Notes under the pieces: generated by a model
Databases searched by the model: none
Seen by the model: only the letters and a program-made list of their open reading frames with translations
What the model was told of the DNA's origin: nothing
Shown here: positions 28,743 to 36,477 of the stretch, in pieces
Layout: each line of letters begins with the position of its first letter
How positions within the stretch are numbered: the stretch's first letter is position 1
From: Pseudorhodoferax soli
GTDB lineage: Bacteria > Pseudomonadota > Gammaproteobacteria > Burkholderiales > Burkholderiaceae_C
Length of the DNA: 64,000 nucleotides
Direction of reading: 5' to 3'
Assembly (NCBI RefSeq): GCF_003337555.1
Contig: NZ_QPJK01000016.1
Span: 1 to 64,000, forward strand
Program-made: the position numbers and the translations under genes

Positions 28743-29335
28743 TTGATCAGCGCATGCACGGCCTTGAAGTCGGGATGCTCGGCCGTCTCCAGCCACTCGA
28801 ACAGCACCATTTCCGTGGTCACGAGTTCGGCGCCGGCACCGGCCAGGCGGTCGAAGGCGGCGTCGCGGTTGCGCTCGGTGCGCGAGCCGCAGGCGTCGGT
28901 GACGACCCAGACCTCCATCTCGTCCTCGAGCAGTTCGAGCGCGGTCTGCAGCAGGCACACATGGGCCTCGCATCCGGCGATCACGATGCTGCCACGCTCC
29001 GCTTCGGCGGGCTTTTGCAGGTGCTTGGGCAGGCTGCGCGCGTTGCCTCCGGCGGGCTTCGCGGGCGGCTGCAGCCATTCGCCCAGGCCTTCGGCCACGG
29101 CGCTGAAGTGCATCTTGGCCAGCGTGCGCTGGCACAGCGCGCGCAGCTCGGGCAGGTTGGGCCCCAGCTTGGAGGGGTTCTGCTCCGTACCCCAGACGGG
29201 CACCTGCAGCAGCTGCGCAGCCTGGGCCAGCCGCAGCGCATTGGCCGCCACCTCGGCATGGCCGGCAATGACCGGCATGAGCTTTTGCTGGTAGTCGACC
29301 AGCACGAGTTGGGAGGCGGAGGCTTGCAGCAGCAT
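28739..29335 (-). CDS. Isochorismatase-family cysteine hydrolase
   Basis: A 198-residue alpha/beta hydrolase of the isochorismatase/nicotinamidase superfamily. The catalytic Asp is in LVLVDYQQKLMP, the Lys region in TEQNPSKLG, and the nucleophilic Cys in IAGCEAHVCLLQTA. The spacing is that of YcaC-like hydrolases. It is the first gene of a two-gene unit with the nucleotidyltransferase. Substrate cannot be read from the sequence. Confidence 0.92.
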   Translation of the reverse strand: MLLQASASQLVLVDYQQKLMPVIAGHAEVAANALRLAQAAQLLQVPVWGTEQNPSKLGPNLPELRALCQRTLAKMHFSAVAEGLGEWLQPPAKPAGGNARSLPKHLQKPAEAERGSIVIAGCEAHVCLLQTALELLEDEMEVWVVTDACGSRTERNRDAAFDRLAGAGAELVTTEMVLFEWLETAEHPDFKAVHALIK

Positions 29336-29404
29336 GGATCGGACGGTCTTGGGGAAAGCCGCCCATGATAGGTGGGCGGCCGCGGCCCTTGCGCCGCCCG
29401 GACG

Positions 29405-29430
29405 TAAAAAAGCCCCGCCTGGGCGGGGCT
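29405..29430 (-). terminator. Intrinsic terminator after the PEP-CTERM gene
   Basis: On the minus strand AGCCCCGC-CCAG-GCGGGGCT forms an 8-bp G+C-rich hairpin followed by five to six T residues. It lies about 25 bases after the PEP-CTERM stop. This is the cleanest minus-strand terminator in the window. Confidence 0.85.
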
Positions 29431-29454
29431 CCGGGGGGAGGGGACGACGGGCCT

Positions 29455-30372
29455 TCAGCTGCCGCGGCGCTGGCCTGCACGCCCGCGGCGCCGCGCGGCA
29501 CCCAGGGCGACCAGCGCCAGGCCAGCCAAGGTCAGCGTGCCCGGTTCCGGTACGTCGTTGCGCGACTGGAACAGGTAACCAGCGATGGCCAGTTCATCGA
29601 AGCCAGGATCCATGTCGCGCAGCGACATCTGGATCACGATGGAGTCGCTCGGCAGGAAACCGCCGTCGTACAGGTTGAAGGTCGGGAAGACCGCGAAGTA
29701 GTCGGGCTTGCCGCTGCCGCTGGTCTGCCACTTGTACGTGTTGGCGCTCGGCGTGAGGATGTTGCAGTCGCCCAGAGGCAGGTCCGGGTTGGCGCCCACC
29801 GTGGGACTGCCGCACGAGGTGACGCGGGCGTTGACGTCGTAGGAACCATTGGCCACCGTGTCCAGCGCGAACTCCTGCAACAGGGTGGCGCCCCGGTAGA
29901 CCGCCACGCGGCCGGAGATCAGCAGGTTCGGGCTCTGCTGGTTCTCGTTGTGGTCGAACACAAACAAGGGCTGGTAGGCCGTGCCGCCGATGGTCAGCAG
30001 GGTGCGCAGCGCATTGATGGTGCCTGCCGCGCCCATGCCCCAGGTGCCATCAAAATCGCCGCTCCCGCCCGCGTTCATGGGCTGCTGGAAGGGCGACGGA
30101 TTGGCCACGCCGTTGTTGGAGTACACGATGAGGCCCAGCGTGCCAGAGCCGACCGCGAAATCGAAGACGCTGTTGTTGCCGGGGATGAGGCCGGCGGCTT
30201 TCTGCTGGGCCAGCAAGGAGGAGGAATAGACCAGGGCCTGGTCGAACTGCTGGGGTCCGATGCCGTCGATCGGCGAGGTCGGCAAGGTGATGGTGGCTAT
30301 GGCATGGGCCGAGTGCACGGCGCCGAACGCCAGTGCTGTTGCAATCAAACCTGAACGAATGGATCGGGACAT
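29455..30372 (-). CDS. PEP-CTERM sorting-domain surface protein
   Basis: A 305-residue exported protein. It has an N-terminal signal peptide (SRSIRSGLIATALAFGAVHS to AHA), a mature region rich in Gly, Ser, Asn and Thr, and a C-terminal VPEPGTLTLAGLALVALGAA followed by an RRRGR cluster: the PEP-CTERM signal recognised by exosortase. Two cysteines (SCGSP, GDCNIL) could form a disulfide. The ATG at 30372 follows a GGAGG site. No exosortase gene is in the window. A predicted sigma-54 promoter lies just upstream, in line with reports that PEP-CTERM genes in related bacteria depend on RpoN. The protein probably works at the cell surface or in extracellular matrix. Confidence 0.9.
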   Translation of the reverse strand: MSRSIRSGLIATALAFGAVHSAHAIATITLPTSPIDGIGPQQFDQALVYSSSLLAQQKAAGLIPGNNSVFDFAVGSGTLGLIVYSNNGVANPSPFQQPMNAGGSGDFDGTWGMGAAGTINALRTLLTIGGTAYQPLFVFDHNENQQSPNLLISGRVAVYRGATLLQEFALDTVANGSYDVNARVTSCGSPTVGANPDLPLGDCNILTPSANTYKWQTSGSGKPDYFAVFPTFNLYDGGFLPSDSIVIQMSLRDMDPGFDELAIAGYLFQSRNDVPEPGTLTLAGLALVALGAARRRGRAGQRRGS

Positions 30373-30394
30373 GGTGCCTCCGGTTCTTTGTGTA

Positions 30395-30409
30395 GTGTGG
30401 GGACCACAC
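30395..30409. promoter_or_regulatory. Inverted repeat GTGTGG-GGA-CCACAC in the PEP-CTERM leader
   Basis: Perfect six-base arms around three bases, 23-37 bases before the PEP-CTERM start. It overlaps or closely follows the start point predicted from the sigma-54 promoter, so it could act as an operator or as an RNA hairpin. Confidence 0.4.
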
Positions 30410-30413
30410 GATC

Positions 30414-30429
30414 CGCATAAACCGGGCCA
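30414..30429 (-). promoter_or_regulatory. Predicted sigma-54 promoter of the PEP-CTERM gene
   Basis: On the minus strand TGGCCCGGTTTATGCG matches the -24/-12 consensus TGGCACG-N4-TTGCW at the invariant GG and GC and at most other positions, with exact spacing. A start about 12 bases after the GC gives a leader of roughly 30 bases ending in a good Shine-Dalgarno site. Confidence 0.6.
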
Positions 30430-30449
30430 TGTGCATACGATTTGCACAT
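30429..30449. promoter_or_regulatory. Inverted repeat ATGTGCA-N7-TGCACAT
   Basis: Perfect seven-base arms with a seven-base spacer, directly abutting the -24 element of the PEP-CTERM promoter. It may bind a regulator that competes with or assists sigma-54 polymerase. Confidence 0.45.
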
Positions 30450-30560
30450 TTCTCCTCTGAACTACCTATGCACGCCGTGTCATAAGTCACGCGCAACCCA
30501 TTTGTTCTGCAAGCAATATCGACACCGCCCGGGCCGGCATCTGCGCGGTTTGCTGTCGAA

Positions 30561-31724
30561 TCAGGAATCGCCCGGCACCAAGCGCAACAACTGGCCGTTG
30601 CTGGCATCGGTCAGCACATAGAGCAGGCCATCCGGCCCCTGGCGCACGTCGCGCACGCGCTGGTCCACCTCTGCCAGCAGTTGCTGCTCGCGCGCCACCC
30701 GGCCGTCGGCGTCCAGTTCCAGCCGGTAGAGCCGGCCGAACTTGAGCGAGCCGACGAACAGGCTGCCCTGCCAGGCCTTGCCATAACGCCCGCTCGTCAG
30801 GAAGGCCATGCCCGAGGGCGCGATGGAGGGCACCCAGTAGTGCAGCGGCTGCTCCATGCCGGCCTTCGCGGTCAAGCCCTCGCCGATGCGGGCGCCACCG
30901 TAGTTCACGCCATGGGTGATGACCGGCCAGCCATGGTTGCGACCGGGCTGCGGCAGGTTGATTTCGTCACCGCCCTGGGCACCATGCTCGTGGGTCCAGA
31001 GCCGGCCGTCCGGCGCCAGTGCGGCGCCCTGCAGATTGCGGTGGCCGTAGCTCCAGATCTCGGGCAGCGCGCCGGCACGGCCGGCAAAGGGGTTGTCCCT
31101 GGGCACGCTGCCGTCCTTGCCCACGCGCACGACCTTGCCGTGGTGGTTGTCCAGGGTTTGCGCGTCGGCCATGCGGCTGTAGCGGTCGCCCAGTGTGAGG
31201 AACAGCGTGCCGTCCGGCTTGCCGCCGACACGGCGCTCGACGATGCGGCAGCCGAAATGCGCGCTGCTGGAGACCTTGGGCTTCTGGCTGAAGATCACCC
31301 GCAGTTCTTCCAGGCGGCTGCGGTCGTCCGACAGCCTGGCCCGGGCCAAGGCCGTGCTGTTGGCGCGGCCGTCCCCTGCCGGCTCGCTGTAGCAGAAGTA
31401 GAGCGTGCGGTTGTCGGCGAAGCCGCTGTCCACCACCACGTCCAGCAGGCCGCCCTGGCCGCCCGCCGCGATCTCGGGCAGGCCGGCCAGCGGAGCACCG
31501 AGCTTGCCATCGGCTTCCACCACACGCATGCGGCCAGGTCGCTCGGTCACCAGGAAGCGGCCTTCGGGCAGGAAGGCCAGCCCCCAGGGGTTCTGCAACC
31601 CGGCGGCCACCGCCTGCACGCGCGCTGGCGTCTGGGCCGTTGCGGGCCACGCGAGCACAAGGCCGAGGCCAGCCAGCACGAGGCCAATGCGCCGCGCGGA
31701 GGGGACGAAAGGGAACAGGGGCAT
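30561..31724 (-). CDS. PQQ-dependent soluble aldose sugar dehydrogenase-like protein (YliI/Asd type)
   Basis: A 387-residue exported six-bladed propeller. After a signal peptide (residues 1-30, ending PATAQ) come NPWGLAFLPEGRFLVTERPG, AAGGQGGLLDVVVD, FLTLGDRYS, SYGHRNLQG and THEHGAQGGDEINLPQPGRN, all typical of the glucose/sorbosone dehydrogenase fold of E. coli YliI. It would oxidise aldoses in the periplasm with PQQ. No PQQ synthesis genes are in the window, so cofactor supply is unknown. It is divergent from the NlpC/P60 gene. Confidence 0.92.
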   Translation of the reverse strand: MPLFPFVPSARRIGLVLAGLGLVLAWPATAQTPARVQAVAAGLQNPWGLAFLPEGRFLVTERPGRMRVVEADGKLGAPLAGLPEIAAGGQGGLLDVVVDSGFADNRTLYFCYSEPAGDGRANSTALARARLSDDRSRLEELRVIFSQKPKVSSSAHFGCRIVERRVGGKPDGTLFLTLGDRYSRMADAQTLDNHHGKVVRVGKDGSVPRDNPFAGRAGALPEIWSYGHRNLQGAALAPDGRLWTHEHGAQGGDEINLPQPGRNHGWPVITHGVNYGGARIGEGLTAKAGMEQPLHYWVPSIAPSGMAFLTSGRYGKAWQGSLFVGSLKFGRLYRLELDADGRVAREQQLLAEVDQRVRDVRQGPDGLLYVLTDASNGQLLRLVPGDS

Positions 31725-31852
31725 GCGTCAGATCCTGGAAAACGGCAGTGCATGGCAGGCACAGCGCCAGCATTCGCACGCCGCTTGGAGCAATGCGGCG
31801 CGCGATTCGTTCGGCCTCGATTTCATCCGTTTGTAGGAGCACACCCCTTGTT

Positions 31853-31865
31853 TTTGTCCGACAAA
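31853..31865. promoter_or_regulatory. Inverted repeat TTTGTCCGACAAA
   Basis: Perfect six-base arms around one C, in the AT-rich region between the divergent PQQ-dehydrogenase and NlpC/P60 genes. A second palindrome follows 11 bases later. Likely a regulator site; the protein is unknown. Confidence 0.45.
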
Positions 31866-31876
31866 GGGGGTCGCTG

Positions 31877-31895
31877 TTACAAATTTAATTTGTAA
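31877..31895. promoter_or_regulatory. 19-base palindrome TTACAAATTTAATTTGTAA
   Basis: Perfect nine-base arms around one T, almost without G or C in a G+C-rich genome. A TACAAT -10-like hexamer lies at 31916-31921 on the plus strand, so the palindrome would cover the upstream part of the promoter of the NlpC/P60 gene. Confidence 0.55.
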
Positions 31896-31970
31896 AACAT
31901 TACGAATCAAACACTTACAATCCAATCCTCGCTTGACGCCTCAATAGCGCAGGCTTTACTCTCCCGCCCC

Positions 31971-32588
31971 ATGCCTCGCTGGACCGCCGTTTTCATCCTC
32001 GCCTGCTGCGTCGCCAGCGCCGCCCAAGCCGCCCCCCCGGAGTCTTCCCTGCCGGCCGCATCGCCCGAGATGCCGGCCGACATGCAGCGCGCGCTGGCCG
32101 AGCGCGGCCTGGTCCGGCAAACCCTGGGCCACATCGAGCAGGTTGGCCAGACCATGCGCGACACCACCTCCGACCTGGTCGGCACGGCCATGGGCTTCCT
32201 GGGCGTGCCCTACCGGCGTGGCGGCAACTCGGCGGAATCGGGCTTCGACTGCAGCGGTTTCGTGCGGGCCGTCTATTCGCAGACCGTGGGCCTGGTGCTG
32301 CCGCGCCGCGCCAACGAGCAGGCCGCCGCCACCGACACCATCGAGAAGCGCGACCTGCAACCAGGCGACCTGGTGTTCTTCAACACCATGCGCCGCACCT
32401 TCAGCCACGTGGGCATCTACGTGGGCGATGGCAAGTTCGTGCACGCACCGCGCAGCGGCGCCAAGGTGCGCGTCGAAGACATGGACAGCAGCTACTGGAA
32501 GCGCCGCTTCGATGGTGCCCGCCGTGTCGAGACCGACACGCCGCTGGACGCCAGCGCGCTGACCAAGCTGGGCGCCGGCGGCAACTGA
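31971..32588 (+). CDS. C40-family NlpC/P60 peptidase
   Basis: A 205-residue exported peptidoglycan hydrolase. A signal peptide (residues 1-20, ending near QAAPP) precedes a linker and an NlpC/P60 domain: FLGVPYRRGGNSAESGFDCSG contains the catalytic Cys, and HVGIYVGDGKFVHAPRSG contains the two catalytic-type His residues. It should cleave stem peptides in the cell wall. It lies alone on the plus strand, convergent with the LysR gene by a 22-base gap. Confidence 0.93.
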   Translation: MPRWTAVFILACCVASAAQAAPPESSLPAASPEMPADMQRALAERGLVRQTLGHIEQVGQTMRDTTSDLVGTAMGFLGVPYRRGGNSAESGFDCSGFVRAVYSQTVGLVLPRRANEQAAATDTIEKRDLQPGDLVFFNTMRRTFSHVGIYVGDGKFVHAPRSGAKVRVEDMDSSYWKRRFDGARRVETDTPLDASALTKLGAGGN

Positions 32589-32610
32589 GCCGCCGCCCGC
32601 CGCTTCCCTC

Positions 32611-33528
32611 TCATTCGCCGAACTCCTGCGCCGCCAGCTGGCGCATGCGCTGCACGGCCGGCTTGCTGCTGCCGGGCCGGTAGGCCAGCGCGAGTGCGAC
32701 CAAGGCCTGGTCCGCCAGGTCGCGCAGCGGCCGGAACACCAGCTGCGCGTTCGGCAGCTCGGCCATCATGGATGGCACCAGCGCGATGCCCAGCCCGGTC
32801 TGCACCAGGGCCAGCACGGTCTGGATCTGGATCGCCTCCTGCGCCGCCCGCGGCACGAAGCCGGCGCGCTGGCACAGCAGCATGCACACGCTGCGCATGC
32901 CTTCGGCCTGCGTGCGGTCGTAGAGGATGAAGTTCTCGCCCTGCAGGTCGGCCAGCACGAGGCTGCGCCGGCGCGCCAGCGGATGGCCCTGCGGCAGCGC
33001 GGCCACCAGGGTCTGGCGCTGCAGCGTCAGGAACTCCGCGCCCATGGCGTCGAGCACCGGCGTCCAGAGCAGGCCGATGTCGATGCTCTCTTCGGCCAGG
33101 CCGCGCAGGATCTGCATCGAGGAGCTGTCGCGCAGCAGCAGCTCGACCTGTGGATGCTCGGCCCGAAAGCGCGGGATCAGCCGCTGCAACAGCCCGTGCG
33201 TGGCCGAACCGACGAAGCCCACGCGCAGCAGCCCGGCCATGCCGCTCTGGGCCAGCGCGGCCATCTCGGAGAACGCGGCGGCGTGGTGCAGCATCTGGCG
33301 GGCCGCGTCCAGCGCGGCCTCGCCGCTGGGCGTCAGGCGCACGCCCTTGGCGCTGCGCTCGAACAGCCGCACGCCGAGTTCGGTCTCCAGCTTCTGGATC
33401 GACACCGTGAGCGGCGGCTGCGTCATGTGCAGCAACTGGGCGGCACGGTGGAAGTTCAGCGTCTCGGCCAGCACCACGAAGTGGCGGATGCGGCGCAGGT
33501 CCACGCCGCGCAGGGCCGCCACCGTCAT
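32611..33528 (-). CDS. LysR-family regulator, translationally coupled to a response regulator
   Basis: A 305-residue LysR regulator: helix-turn-helix in residues 10-65 (IRHFVVLAETLNFHRAAQLL, MTQPPLTVSIQKLETELG), effector domain from GLLRVGFVGSATHGLLQ. The sequence resembles the CatR/BenM group, whose ligands are often aromatic-degradation intermediates; this is a loose resemblance. Its ATG overlaps the stop of the OmpR-type response regulator gene (ATGA), an uncommon pairing. No obvious target is next to it on the other side. Confidence 0.92.
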   Translation of the reverse strand: MTVAALRGVDLRRIRHFVVLAETLNFHRAAQLLHMTQPPLTVSIQKLETELGVRLFERSAKGVRLTPSGEAALDAARQMLHHAAAFSEMAALAQSGMAGLLRVGFVGSATHGLLQRLIPRFRAEHPQVELLLRDSSSMQILRGLAEESIDIGLLWTPVLDAMGAEFLTLQRQTLVAALPQGHPLARRRSLVLADLQGENFILYDRTQAEGMRSVCMLLCQRAGFVPRAAQEAIQIQTVLALVQTGLGIALVPSMMAELPNAQLVFRPLRDLADQALVALALAYRPGSSKPAVQRMRQLAAQEFGE

Positions 33529-34274
33529 GCCAGCCGGTCCACGCGCGCGTGGAAGATGTAGCCCGCGCCGCGCTCGGTGCGGATCAGCCGCGGCGTGGCC
33601 GGGTCGGCCTCGATCTTGCGGCGCAGCCGCAGGATCTGCACGTCGATCGAGCGGTCATAGACCTCGGCGCCGTGCAGGCGCGAGAGCTCCAGCAACTGCT
33701 CGCGCGAGAGCACGCGCTGCGGCGCCTCGCACAGGGCCTGCAGCAGGTTGAATTCGCCGTTGCTGAGGGCCACCGCCTGGCCCTGCGGATCGGTCAGGTG
33801 GCGCCCCTGGACGTGGAGCTCCCAGCCCTCGAACCGGTAGGCGCGTACGCGCGTCGGCGCGGCCGGCGATGCGGCCGGCACCTGGGCCTGCGTGCGCCGC
33901 AGCACGGCGCGGATGCGCGCGAGGATCTCGCGGTTGCTGAAGGGCTTGGTCACGTAGTCGTCGGCGGCCAGCTCCAGGCCCATCACGCGGTCGGCCTCCT
34001 CGTCGCGGCCGGTCAGGATGATCACCGGGATGGCGCTGTGCTCGCGCAGTTCGCGCGCGAGCTGCATGCCGTCCTCGCCATCGAGCCGCAGGTCCATGAG
34101 CACGAGGTCGATGACCTGGGCGGCCAGCACGGCGCGCATCGCGGCGCCCGAGGCGGCGCCGCTCACGCGCAGCGCGTGCCCGCCCAGGTAGTCGCCGAGC
34201 AGCTCGCGCAGGGCGGGATCGTCATCGACGACGAGAATGTGCGGGGAGTGCGCCATGGTGGCGGCATGCGTCAT
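33525..34274 (-). CDS. OmpR-family response regulator
   Basis: A 249-residue two-domain regulator. The receiver has the acidic cluster VVDDDP, phospho-acceptor Asp61 in LVLMDLRLDG, the Thr in ILTGRDEEADRV and Lys in DDYVTKPFSNREIL. A linker leads to the winged-helix effector domain (LSNGEFNLLQALCEAPQRVLSR to LRRKIEADP, RTERGAGYIF). A second ATG at 34256 would give 243 residues. It is divergent from a hybrid histidine kinase by 60 bases, its probable partner, and its stop overlaps the LysR start. Confidence 0.94.
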   Translation of the reverse strand: MTHAATMAHSPHILVVDDDPALRELLGDYLGGHALRVSGAASGAAMRAVLAAQVIDLVLMDLRLDGEDGMQLARELREHSAIPVIILTGRDEEADRVMGLELAADDYVTKPFSNREILARIRAVLRRTQAQVPAASPAAPTRVRAYRFEGWELHVQGRHLTDPQGQAVALSNGEFNLLQALCEAPQRVLSREQLLELSRLHGAEVYDRSIDVQILRLRRKIEADPATPRLIRTERGAGYIFHARVDRLA

Positions 34275-34334
34275 GGAGATTGCGGAAATTCGGCCCGAGG
34301 CCCACTGTTTCGACTGTAGCCGGGGCGAGGCCCC

Positions 34335-36470
34335 ATGAAGCCCGCCGCACGCCTGCGTAGCGGCATCGTGGCCGGCGGCCTGGTGCTGGTCGCGGCCTTC
34401 GCGGGCTCGGCCGCCTGGGACGGCTGGCGCCTGCACCAGCAGGTGCTGGACCTCAACGCGCGCGAGATGGGAAACCTGGCCCGTGCGCTGGCCGGCGAGG
34501 CCGCCCGCAACCTGCAGGCCGTGGACGTGCTGCTGCGCGACACCGCGATCTGGTACGAGGCCCTGCCCCGCACGGCCGACGCACTGGCCGTCAACAGCAG
34601 CCTGGACGCGCGCGCCGCCGGAGCACCGCAGGTCAGCGTGCTGGCCATCGTTGCGGCCGACGGGCAGCAGACGCACCGCTCGCGCGCCGCCGGCCGGCCA
34701 CTGACCGACACCTCTGCCCGCGCCTATTTCCGCCGCCAGCGCGAGGATGCGCAGGCAGGGCTCGTCATCGACGGCCCGCTGCTCGCGCGCACCGAGGGCC
34801 AGGCCGCGGTCGTGGTCTCGCGCCGGCTGGCCCGTCCCGATGGCGGCTTCGACGGTGTGGTGGCCGCCACCGTGCGCCTGGATGCGCTGCAGCAGGCCTA
34901 CGCGGCCATCGCACTCGGCGCGGGCAGCCGGCTGCTGCTGGCCCAGCCGGACGGCAGTGTGCTCGTGCAGCTGCCCGGCGATGCGGCCGGCCAGCGCATG
35001 CCGGACTCTCTGGCGCGGCTGCAAGGCCCCGCCGTCCAGCCCTGGACCGACCCGGCCGACGGCCGCCTGCAACTGGCGGCCGTGGTGCCGGTCGGCCCCC
35101 TGCCCCTGCGTCTGGCCATCACCCGCGAGCGCGACACCGCCCTGCAGCCCTGGCGCCAGGAAATGCGCAGCGCCGCCGCGCGCGTGCTGGCCGTGGGCCT
35201 GCTGGTCGCCCTGGCCGCCACTGTGCTGCTGCGCCAGTTGCGCCAGCGCGATGAGGCAGCGCGCGAACGTGAACGTCTCGAACAGCGCCTGCAGCAGACG
35301 GCGCGCATGGAGGCCCTGGGCCAGCTGGCCGGCGGCATCGCGCACGACTTCAACAACATCCTGAGCGCCATCTTGGGTTTCGGCGACATGGCGCAGCAGG
35401 AAGCGCCGCCCGGCAGCGCGCTGCGCCGCCACATCGACCGCGTGCTCGAAGGCGGCCAGCGCGCGCGCCTGCTCGTGCAGGGCATCCTGGACTTCAGCCG
35501 CAGCGGCGTGGCCGAGCCGCTGCCCGTGCATGTGCAAAGCCTGCTGGCCGAACTGGCGGCGTTGCTGGCCGAGGCGGCACCGCCCGGCGTGCAGGTGCAG
35601 GTGCGGTTGCAGGCCGGCGACAGCGCCGTGCTGGGCGACGCCACGCAGATCTACCGCGTGGCCATGAACCTGTGCAGCAACGCCATCCAGGCCGTGGCGG
35701 ATGGTGGCGAGGGTGCCGGCACCGTGGCGCTCACGCTCGAGCGGCTGGAACTGCCCCAGCCGCGCGAGCTCTCGCATGGCGAACTGCGCGCCGGCGCGCA
35801 CGTGTGCCTCACGGTGCAGGACGACGGGCCCGGCATCCCGCCCGAGGTGCAGGCGCGCATGTTCGAACCCTTCTTCACGACCAGGCGGCCCGGCCAGGGC
35901 ACGGGCCTGGGCCTGGCCGTCGCGCACGGCATCGTGCTGGGCATGGGCGGCGCGATCGACGTGCAGTCGGCGCCCGGCGCCGGCACGCGCATCGCGGTCT
36001 GGCTGCCGTCACCCGGCCATTGCGCAGCGCCGACGCCCACGCCCGCCGCCGAACCGGCCGACGGCCAGGGCCGCTGCATCATGGTCGTCGACGACGAGCG
36101 CGCGCTGGTCGAACTGGCCGAGGAGACGCTGGCCGGCCTGGGCTACGAGCCGGTCGGCTACGCAAGCGCCGAGCACGCACTTGAAGCCTTCGCCGCCGCG
36201 CCCGATCGCTTCGACGCGGTGCTCAGCGACGAGACGCTGCCCGGCCTGTCGGGCAGCGTGCTGGCCCAGCGCTTGCGCGCGCAGCGGCCCGGCCTGCCGG
36301 TGCTGCTCATGAGCGGCCAGGCCGACGCCGCGCTGGCGCAGCGCGCGCGGGTGGCTGGCGTGCATGCCGTGCTGCCCAAACCCTTGGCCCGGCACACACT
36401 GGCGGCGGCGCTGGCCAGCGCGTTGCGCAAGGACGCCCGACCATCCATGCCGGACACCCGGCGCCGCTGA
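34335..36470 (+). CDS. Hybrid sensor histidine kinase with C-terminal receiver
   Basis: A 711-residue membrane kinase. One transmembrane helix (about residues 9-30), a periplasmic double-Cache-like sensor (about 31-280, including TDTSARAYFRRQREDAQAGL), a second helix (about 284-303), a short coiled coil, a HisKA domain with phospho-acceptor His337 in GGIAHDFNNILSAILGF, a HATPase domain (NLCSNAIQAV, DDGPGIPPEV, GTGLGLAVAHGIV), and a receiver with Asp632 in AVLSDETLPG. The Cache-like fold often senses small organic acids or amines. It is divergent from the OmpR/LysR pair. Confidence 0.93.
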   Translation: MKPAARLRSGIVAGGLVLVAAFAGSAAWDGWRLHQQVLDLNAREMGNLARALAGEAARNLQAVDVLLRDTAIWYEALPRTADALAVNSSLDARAAGAPQVSVLAIVAADGQQTHRSRAAGRPLTDTSARAYFRRQREDAQAGLVIDGPLLARTEGQAAVVVSRRLARPDGGFDGVVAATVRLDALQQAYAAIALGAGSRLLLAQPDGSVLVQLPGDAAGQRMPDSLARLQGPAVQPWTDPADGRLQLAAVVPVGPLPLRLAITRERDTALQPWRQEMRSAAARVLAVGLLVALAATVLLRQLRQRDEAARERERLEQRLQQTARMEALGQLAGGIAHDFNNILSAILGFGDMAQQEAPPGSALRRHIDRVLEGGQRARLLVQGILDFSRSGVAEPLPVHVQSLLAELAALLAEAAPPGVQVQVRLQAGDSAVLGDATQIYRVAMNLCSNAIQAVADGGEGAGTVALTLERLELPQPRELSHGELRAGAHVCLTVQDDGPGIPPEVQARMFEPFFTTRRPGQGTGLGLAVAHGIVLGMGGAIDVQSAPGAGTRIAVWLPSPGHCAAPTPTPAAEPADGQGRCIMVVDDERALVELAEETLAGLGYEPVGYASAEHALEAFAAAPDRFDAVLSDETLPGLSGSVLAQRLRAQRPGLPVLLMSGQADAALAQRARVAGVHAVLPKPLARHTLAAALASALRKDARPSMPDTRRR

Positions 36471-36477
36471 AGGCCGG

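Noticed and set aside
33525-35927. An 800-codon minus-strand frame continuing upstream of the response regulator
   Set aside because: Only the last 249 codons are the response regulator; the rest is antisense to the histidine kinase gene and has no protein character.
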